Below are positions 6,099 to 11,353 of a DNA stretch of 11,353 bases, one piece after another. Both the position numbers and the translations under genes were made by a program. Within the stretch, counting starts at the first letter, position 1; every line of letters begins with the position of its first letter. Origin of the DNA: Nitrospirota bacterium. GTDB taxonomy: Bacteria; Nitrospirota; Thermodesulfovibrionia; Thermodesulfovibrionales; Magnetobacteriaceae. The notes under the pieces are model-generated. The model was not told where the DNA came from. It did no database searches and saw only the letters and a list, made by a program, of their open reading frames with translations. The stretch lies in the NCBI GenBank assembly GCA_015233265.1, contig JADFXZ010000055.1, forward strand, positions 1-11,353, read 5' to 3'.

Positions 6099-6204
6099 TA
6101 CCTTACCTAGGTTATCGACTTGCCAAGCTGTCCATAGTTTTAAACAATAATGAGGTATTAATACAACATGTCTGAACATCGATGAGAAATCGCTGGATTA
6201 CTGG

Positions 6205-6232
6205 TTGTGTACTTTACAACGGCTGGTATAAG
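6205..6232 (+). promoter_or_regulatory. Candidate promoter for the FeS/DUF3786 gene
   Basis: TTGTGT (6205-6210) and TATAAG (6227-6232) are 16 bases apart, and the -10 box has a TGn extension (TGGTATAAG). A start near 6239 would give a leader of about 128 bases, including a possible small hairpin (TCTCAG at 6326-6331 with CTGAGA at 6341-6346). The rest of the 268-base gap 6099-6366 shows no gene that I trust. Confidence 0.35.
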
Positions 6233-6366
6233 AGCGGTATGGACAGGGGTTACTGGGTTTGTAGTAAAGAAAAGGACATAAAGAAAGAATCAAGACTGTA
6301 CATAATCCACTGGAAATGGTTATTATCTCAGAGATTTATCCTGAGAACTAATATCACGGGGGTGTG

Positions 6367-7143
6367 ATGAATCCTATAGAGATATATAAAGAGCTGCCTA
6401 AGACCAATTGCGGCCAGTGCGGGCAGCGTACCTGCATGGCCTTTGCCATCGTGGTATCAAAAGGCGACCAGCAGATAACCGGCTGTCCGTACTTAGACAA
6501 CGAAAAGGCACAGCGCATTGCGGCAAGCATTGTGACCGTTGACTGGCGTGAAAACATTATTAAGTCACTCAAGGACGACATCAGGGACGTAGACCTAAAG
6601 GCCGTTGCCGCTGATCTGGGGGCGGAAGTGCTTGCCACCGGCATCGGCATTCGCAGCCTCGGCAGGGACTTCATACTTGGTGACGACAGGGAGATTACCT
6701 CTGACGGCAAGGTAACGCCCTGGGAGAAGATACTCCTGCTGATATATGTCAAGACCGGCGGCAAGGGGCACCCCACAGGCAACTGGATATCCTTTGGGCA
6801 GCTCAGAGGCGGCGGAGTGAAGGTCGAGGCCATAAAAAAGGAGTTTGAAGAGCCTATGTCCAAACTCTTCGACAAATCGCATGATGAGGCCGTTGCCGCT
6901 CTCGAGGCTCTGGGCGCGGTTAAGGCTACAGGCCACCCTTCCGAACTTGCGTGGAGTTGTCAGCTGATGCCTAAAATCCCTATACTTGTGCTTTACTGGC
7001 CAGCTGACGCCGAGTTCCCGGCGCGCTTTAAGTCTCTGTTTGATGACTCCGCTGATAAGTTCCTCGATGTCGAGTCCATCGTATTCCTGTGCGAAGGATT
7101 TGTAAAGAGGATTTCCCAGATAATGGGCATTGAGGTCGATTAG
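6367..7143 (+). CDS. DUF3786 protein with N-terminal 4Fe-4S domain
   Basis: The 258-residue protein starts with a four-cysteine domain (C15, C18, C23 and C40 in LPKTNCGQCGQRTCMAFA...TGCPYL). This is the pattern of the FeS domain found in the large subunit of the corrinoid iron-sulfur protein of the acetyl-CoA pathway and in RnfB-like proteins. The remainder, from about residue 70, matches DUF3786 by its TPWEKILLLIY, GNWISFGQLRGGG and CEGFVKRI blocks. The biochemical function of DUF3786 is unknown to me; such proteins occur in anaerobes and often carry this FeS module. A GTG at 6364 immediately precedes the chosen ATG at 6367 and either could serve. GGGG lies just upstream. The gene converges on the Fe-S gene at 7187, leaving only 43 bases with no obvious terminator hairpin. 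Confidence 0.82.
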   Translation: MNPIEIYKELPKTNCGQCGQRTCMAFAIVVSKGDQQITGCPYLDNEKAQRIAASIVTVDWRENIIKSLKDDIRDVDLKAVAADLGAEVLATGIGIRSLGRDFILGDDREITSDGKVTPWEKILLLIYVKTGGKGHPTGNWISFGQLRGGGVKVEAIKKEFEEPMSKLFDKSHDEAVAALEALGAVKATGHPSELAWSCQLMPKIPILVLYWPADAEFPARFKSLFDDSADKFLDVESIVFLCEGFVKRISQIMGIEVD

Positions 7144-7186
7144 GGGCAGATTAGGGATTATTGTGCTGACTATAATAAACTTACGA

Positions 7187-8404
7187 CTAAGGTGCGATTG
7201 CCTCTTCGATGATCTCTATTAAATGGTAGATGGGCTTGTCCTGAATTGACTTACTGAGTTGGAATATGCAGTTGGGGCATGTGGTTACTACGGCCTCGGC
7301 CTTTGTCTTGTCCAGTTCTTTGACGGTTTCGTTGAGAATATAGTTTGACATAACATTAAAAAACACGCTGAATGTCCCGCCAAAGCCGCAGCACGATTGT
7401 TTATCTGGCTCAAGCAGCTCTATGTCAAAAGAGTCTGAGGAGTCATAGCCGCCGCGGTTAAGGCCTCGAATCAACTCCCTGCTGCGGTGGCCGTTTTTGA
7501 GTTCGTTACGCTGATGGCATGATTCATGAAACACCGCCTTGAGGTTAACCGGTTTACGCCGCCCCCCGCCGTCATCTCCAATGGCGTCCACGTCTATCTT
7601 GCCTGCAAGGAAGTCCGATATGTCATAGATATTGTCAAACTCTTTATTTATTAACACGGGATAGTGTTTTTTCAGCGCCACAACACATGTCGGGCACAGT
7701 GATATAATGGCGTCTACCTGCAGCCTGCTAAATGTCTCATAGTTCTTGCGCGCATATGAAACGGCTGCCCCCTCCATCCCTAGTGATCTAAACGGCGCGC
7801 CGCAGCACACCTCCGTCGTTGGAAACACTACCTCATAGCGCAGGGCGTTAAATACCCTTGCCGCCGAGTACATCAGCTCTGGATAGACATGCTTTATCGT
7901 GCAGCCCGTGAAAATCGCCACTCGCCCTATCTTCTGTTTGACCATGAATATGCCGGTCTTCTTAAACTGATTTTCAGTGAAGCGGACATTCGATGGCATT
8001 AATTTCCTTTTGGAGAGATTACTGTTTATAAATTTCTGAAATGGTTTAATAAGACTAACGGTGAAATCAGTGTTCTTAAATGCAAGTTTGCACAGATAGC
8101 CAGTAAGTTCCATCACCTTGTCATGGTCTTTAAGTAGGGTACGCGCGTGATAAAACACCTCCATTAAGTCAATATTAAGCGGGCAGCTGTTGGCGCACGC
8201 CCCGCACAGGACACAGCTCCTGAGTTTTTCGCTGAACTTCTTAGTCGGCTTTGCATTACCTTCTACCAGGGCATGTAAGAGCCTTACGCGCCCGCGCGCG
8301 GTCTCTGACTCCTCCTTGGAGGCCGAATACGTGGGGCAGTGTGTCTTACAACCGCCGCATTTTACGCATAGGTCAATTAAATGTTTGAATTCATTGTCGT
8401 TCAC
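7187..8404 (-). CDS. GlcF-like (Fe-S)-binding protein with two 4Fe-4S and two CCG domains
   Basis: The 405 residues have the order of GlcF, the iron-sulfur subunit of glycolate/D-lactate oxidase-type complexes. There are two ferredoxin motifs (C13, C16, C19, C23 and C64, C67, C70, C74), then two cysteine-rich CCG domains: TGC168 with C200-C201-G and C237/C240, and C296 with C338-C339-G and C376/C379. There is no signal peptide or membrane helix, so it should be cytoplasmic or peripherally bound, passing electrons between a flavin dehydrogenase and an acceptor. No flavin subunit (GlcD-like) is next to it. It begins at GTG 8402-8404, overlapping the larE stop as GTGA, so it is coupled to larE. 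That link with a lactate-racemase maturation gene suggests a 2-hydroxyacid substrate, an inference. An HdrD- or LutA/DsrK-like role is an alternative. Confidence 0.85.
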   Translation of the reverse strand: MNDNEFKHLIDLCVKCGGCKTHCPTYSASKEESETARGRVRLLHALVEGNAKPTKKFSEKLRSCVLCGACANSCPLNIDLMEVFYHARTLLKDHDKVMELTGYLCKLAFKNTDFTVSLIKPFQKFINSNLSKRKLMPSNVRFTENQFKKTGIFMVKQKIGRVAIFTGCTIKHVYPELMYSAARVFNALRYEVVFPTTEVCCGAPFRSLGMEGAAVSYARKNYETFSRLQVDAIISLCPTCVVALKKHYPVLINKEFDNIYDISDFLAGKIDVDAIGDDGGGRRKPVNLKAVFHESCHQRNELKNGHRSRELIRGLNRGGYDSSDSFDIELLEPDKQSCCGFGGTFSVFFNVMSNYILNETVKELDKTKAEAVVTTCPNCIFQLSKSIQDKPIYHLIEIIEEAIAP

Positions 8405-9225
8405 GCGTTGTGCCCGGATGCCGTTAATACCCTGTTGAGGCTTCCACTTGTGTAGCCTTCCATGTCAAGGGTTATATATAAAAAGCCGATTTTCCTCAAT
8501 CTTTGTGTTATGGTCTGTCTTATTTCCCAATTCACCGCCTTTTCTATATCCTCAGGGGGAAGCTCTATGCGCGCCATATCGCCGTGTATTCTGACACGCA
8601 GATTGTCAAAGCCAAGCGCCTTGATGGCAGACTCCGCCTGTTCTACCATTGAGAGGGCAGTTTCTGTGATGTGCTGCCCGTAGGGAAATCTTGAACTCAG
8701 ACACGGGGACGAGGGTCTGTCCCACGTCTTGAGGCCCATCTCCTTGGATAGTTGCCGAATATTGTCTTTTGTCAGACCAAGCTCGGCAAGCGGACTCTTG
8801 ACGCCGTAGATGGCCTTAGCCCTCAGACCAGGCCTATAGTCGCCGAGGTCGTCTGCGTTACTGCCATCTATTACGTGGGGCAGGCCATGAGCATGGGCGA
8901 TCACCTGCAGCTTATTAAACAGTTCGCTCTTGCAGTAAAAGCACCTGTCCGGGGGGTTGCTTGCGTAGCGCTCGTCTAGCAGTTCGGCGGTACGAATAGT
9001 CTCGTGTGGTACGGAAATCGAGTTAATCATATCGAGTGCGGTCTTCAAGTCGGAGGTGGGCGTCGATGGGGAGACTGCTGTGACGGCAAGGGCAGCCACA
9101 CCAGAGCACTGCACTGCCATCAGCAAAAATGTGCTGTCAACGCCGCCTGAGTACGCCAGTACCACACCCTCTAAGCCCCTTAGGTATGTAAGCAGCGCCT
9201 CATACTTGTCCTGAAGCATTTGCAT
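8401..9225 (-). CDS. larE: ATP-dependent sacrificial sulfur transferase LarE
   Basis: LarE adenylates the carboxylates of the pyridinium precursor and inserts sulfur to build the nickel-pincer cofactor of lactate racemase LarA. The 274-residue protein has the PP-loop SGGVDS (26-31), the RCFYCKSELF block (C95, C98), DGSNADDLGDYRPG (120-133) and RPSSPCLSSRFPYG with C175, the position of the sulfur-donating Cys176 of Lactobacillus LarE. Having C95, C98 and C175 together fits the three-cysteine type thought to hold a [4Fe-4S] cluster carrying the extra sulfur, rather than the sacrificial single-Cys type. The ATG lies four bases after the rng stop without a clear Shine-Dalgarno, implying coupling. 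No larA, larB or larC is in the window, so the client could also be another nickel-pincer or thiolated product. Confidence 0.92.
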   Translation of the reverse strand: MQMLQDKYEALLTYLRGLEGVVLAYSGGVDSTFLLMAVQCSGVAALAVTAVSPSTPTSDLKTALDMINSISVPHETIRTAELLDERYASNPPDRCFYCKSELFNKLQVIAHAHGLPHVIDGSNADDLGDYRPGLRAKAIYGVKSPLAELGLTKDNIRQLSKEMGLKTWDRPSSPCLSSRFPYGQHITETALSMVEQAESAIKALGFDNLRVRIHGDMARIELPPEDIEKAVNWEIRQTITQRLRKIGFLYITLDMEGYTSGSLNRVLTASGHNA

Positions 9226-9229
9226 TTTA

Positions 9230-10729
9230 TCAAATAACCGTTATTTCAATCTTCTCGCGGTGGAACCTTGAGTCGGCCTTCACTATGATGACAATATCAT
9301 ACGTCACCTCAAACTCCTCAAGACCGGCGCGCTGTTCGTCAGAGAGGTAGTCGGCCACTATGGGGTTGGCTGAGATGATTACCTTGGCTCCTTTGTGAAG
9401 CGGAATTTTCTTTAATCTCCTGAATATCTCATAGCTTATGGTCTTTGGAGACTTTACAAACCCCTTGCCCTCGCACATCGGGCAGCTTTCACACAGCGTC
9501 CTGCCGAGGCTCTCCCTTATCCTTTTCCTTGTCATCTGGATAAGACCTATCTCCGAGACGTTGAATATGGTGTTTTTGGCCCTGTCTTTTTTCATCGTCT
9601 CAACGAACGCGGCATAGAGTTTATCCCTGTTTTCAATGATTTCCATGTCGATAAAATCTATGATGATTATGCCGCCCAGATTTCTCAGCCGTATCTGGTA
9701 GGCAATCTCCTTGACCGCCTCGAGGTTTGTCTTTAAGATAGTGTCCTCAAGGTCTTTCTTCCCGACATACTTGCCCGTGTTTACATCTATGACAGTCATG
9801 GCCTCAGTTTGATCTATTACGATATAACCGCCCGATTTAAGCCATACCTTTCTATCAAGCCCCTTATAAATGTCTATTTCTATGCCGAATGCCTCGAATA
9901 TTGGCTCGCGCCTGTCGTAAATCTCTATCTTTTTCAGCAGTTTTGGGAAAAAGTTCTTTACGAAGTCGAGAATATTCTCATACTCATCCCTGTTGTCTAT
10001 GACAAGGCGCTCCACGTCGTCGTTAAGCAAATCGCGCACGCTCCTGAATGTCAAATCAAGGTCGCTATAAAGCAGCGACGGGGCTGAGACCTTTTCCTTT
10101 TTCTTTTGAATATTGTCCCAGATGAGAAGCAGAAACTCGGTGTCCTTTCTGAGTTCCTCTATGTCGGCGTGTTCGCTTGCTGTCCGCACGATAAGGCCAT
10201 AGCCCTTGGGTCTTATCTCGTCTATGATTGCCCTGAGGCGCTGGCGCTCCTCAACGTTTACAATGCGCCGCGATATGCCCACATGCTCTATAGTTGGCAT
10301 GAGGACGAGGTATCTGCCCGGTATGGTTATATAGGAAGTTCCTCTGGCGCCCTTTGTGCCTATGGGGTCTTTGGAGACCTGAACGAGTACCTCCTGCCCC
10401 TCCTGAATCAGTTCGCTTATGGTGAGGTCACTTCTGGCACGCCTGCTGGGCATCTCAAGCGGCACGTCGGTATCTTCCATAAATTCAGAAAAGTCCTCGA
10501 CCTCTGTCTTTATATCGGCAACATAGAGAAACGCCGCCTTCTCAAGCCCAATATCTACGAAGGCCGACTGCATTCCTGGAAGTATCTTTACCACCTTGCC
10601 CTTAAATATGTTTCCAACAAGGCTTGCCTCTTTCTTTCGCTCGACGTAGAACTCAACAAGCTGCCCACCCTCCAGCACCCCTACGCGCACTTCGTCCAAT
10701 GTTGTGTTAATAATTATCTCGTTAGCCAA
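9230..10729 (-). CDS. rng: Ribonuclease G (RNase E/G family)
   Basis: A 499-residue endoribonuclease acting on 5'-monophosphorylated RNA in rRNA and mRNA processing. It opens with the family start MANEIIINTT, contains an S1 domain (about 36-125, GNIFKGKVVKILPGMQSAFVDIG), the RNase H-like and 5'-sensor regions, and the catalytic DNase I-like domain with D315 (TVIDVNTGK) and D358 (IIIIDF). The Zn-link CPMC (C416, C419) is present. Length equals E. coli RNase G, with no RNase E-like scaffold tail. The start is TTG (10727-10729), chosen because it gives the canonical N-terminus. GAGG and GGTGG lie upstream within the end of the DUF2344 gene, which overlaps by eight bases. This arrangement (DUF2344 then rng) is common in bacteria and suggests a housekeeping operon into which larE and the Fe-S gene are joined. 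Confidence 0.95.
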   Translation of the reverse strand: MANEIIINTTLDEVRVGVLEGGQLVEFYVERKKEASLVGNIFKGKVVKILPGMQSAFVDIGLEKAAFLYVADIKTEVEDFSEFMEDTDVPLEMPSRRARSDLTISELIQEGQEVLVQVSKDPIGTKGARGTSYITIPGRYLVLMPTIEHVGISRRIVNVEERQRLRAIIDEIRPKGYGLIVRTASEHADIEELRKDTEFLLLIWDNIQKKKEKVSAPSLLYSDLDLTFRSVRDLLNDDVERLVIDNRDEYENILDFVKNFFPKLLKKIEIYDRREPIFEAFGIEIDIYKGLDRKVWLKSGGYIVIDQTEAMTVIDVNTGKYVGKKDLEDTILKTNLEAVKEIAYQIRLRNLGGIIIIDFIDMEIIENRDKLYAAFVETMKKDRAKNTIFNVSEIGLIQMTRKRIRESLGRTLCESCPMCEGKGFVKSPKTISYEIFRRLKKIPLHKGAKVIISANPIVADYLSDEQRAGLEEFEVTYDIVIIVKADSRFHREKIEITVI

Positions 10730-11353
10730 TTTCCACCGCCTCGCAGGGCCTCACCCAGTTGCCGCCCTCGCCACTGCCTCCGTTTACCCATCCATAAAGA
10801 GCCAATCTTCTTATATCGGCATCCACCGCGTTTAGCCCCGTTAGGGCCTCTGCTATCTCTGAAATCTTTACCTTTTTATCACGCGTGTCTCTGACAAATA
10901 TCACAAGTCTCCCGTTGCTTATATCAAATTTCACTATCATAGGTGTCAACCATTGCAGCTGCACCGAATTTAATTTATCTGTAATCCCAGAAAGTGTTTG
11001 AATCTCCTGTATCATAAAATCATATTCATAGGCCGTGACGAATTTCCCCAAAGCAGGCGTGTCCTTCGAGATAAAAAACATTGCCTGAACATCGAAGGGA
11101 ATCTCCCGAGCAATTGCCCCCCTGAATTTCATAATGTCAAATGGTGGTGTCACTTCCATATCAAAACACTCCCGCAATCCCTCAACCCCTACGCTCAGAG
11201 CCGGTGAAAACGACACCGAGGGCATGGGATGAAACCCCTTTGAGTACACTAACGGCACTGCTGCCCGCCGCAGCCCTTTCAATACCGCCGACATCTGCTC
11301 CAGATGTGACAGATAGCGCAGATGCCCGGCCTTTGAAAACACCACACGCACCC
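10722..11353 (-). CDS. DUF2344 (TIGR03936-type) protein, 5' end outside the window
   Basis: The visible 209 residues begin RVVFSKAGHLRYLSHLEQM, followed by LRRAAVPLVYSKGFHPMPSVSF and PALSVGVEGLRECFDME, the signature of the radical-SAM-linked DUF2344 family. The C-terminal half is the usual less conserved mixed segment. A GTG at 11349-11351 could start it, but it lies at the window edge. The domain is often either a separate protein starting a few residues earlier or the C-terminal part of a radical SAM protein, and the sequence here cannot decide between them. The function is not established; it is repeatedly found beside radical SAM enzymes and rng, suggesting RNA or ribosome-related modification (inference). 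Its TAA lies eight bases inside rng. Confidence 0.87.
   Translation of the reverse strand, partial: VRVVFSKAGHLRYLSHLEQMSAVLKGLRRAAVPLVYSKGFHPMPSVSFSPALSVGVEGLRECFDMEVTPPFDIMKFRGAIAREIPFDVQAMFFISKDTPALGKFVTAYEYDFMIQEIQTLSGITDKLNSVQLQWLTPMIVKFDISNGRLVIFVRDTRDKKVKISEIAEALTGLNAVDADIRRLALYGWVNGGSGEGGNWVRPCEAVEIG

Noticed and set aside
6182..6366. 61-codon plus-strand open frame before the DUF3786 gene
   Set aside because: It is Trp/Tyr/Lys-rich without family resemblance or ribosome site, and it spans the candidate promoter.
10106..10894. 262-codon plus-strand open frame opposite rng and DUF2344
   Set aside because: It is antisense to two conserved genes, with a composition typical of a shadow frame.
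1..11353. CRISPR arrays, tRNA or rRNA genes, and insertion sequences
   Set aside because: Reading through the window I saw no regularly spaced repeats, no tRNA-like arms with CCA ends, and no transposase frame or paired terminal repeats.

Overview
The window looks like a chromosomal segment from an anaerobic or facultative bacterium, perhaps of the Nitrospirota or Desulfobacterota kind. That placement is inference. It rests on the density of Fe-S and molybdenum proteins, a DUF3786 protein with a corrinoid-protein-type FeS domain, a LarE sulfur insertase, and the DUF2344-rng gene order. No rRNA or other phylogenetic marker is present.

Layout. (1) Bases 1-1260, minus strand, hold two toxin-antitoxin loci: a VbhA-like antitoxin followed by a shattered Fic toxin start, and a nucleotidyltransferase/HEPN pair whose genes overlap by 50 bases. 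(2) Bases 1323-5745, plus strand, hold a large open frame joining a molybdopterin oxidoreductase to a NifS/IscS-type cysteine desulfurase, followed 33 bases after its frameshifted end by egtD, the histidine methyltransferase of ergothioneine synthesis. The desulfurase half is damaged twice: a frameshift near 4410 and a Gly codon where the catalytic Cys should be. (3) Bases 5807-6098, minus strand, hold a RelB-like antitoxin and a RelE-like toxin cut to 47 residues. (4) Bases 6367-7143, plus strand, hold the FeS/DUF3786 protein. (5) From 7187 to the right edge, minus strand, lies a tightly packed operon of DUF2344 protein, RNase G, LarE and a GlcF-like Fe-S protein, with overlaps or gaps of only a few bases.

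How it fits together. The core island (1323-5745) combines a Mo enzyme, a sulfur-mobilising PLP domain and a hercynine-forming methyltransferase. This suggests sulfur chemistry on a histidine betaine or sulfur loading of the Mo cofactor, but the lesions suggest the PLP half is decaying. Remnants of toxin-antitoxin modules on both sides mark this as an accessory, rearranged region, whereas the right-hand third looks like ordinary conserved genome. The most novel item is the molybdoenzyme-desulfurase fusion beside egtD.
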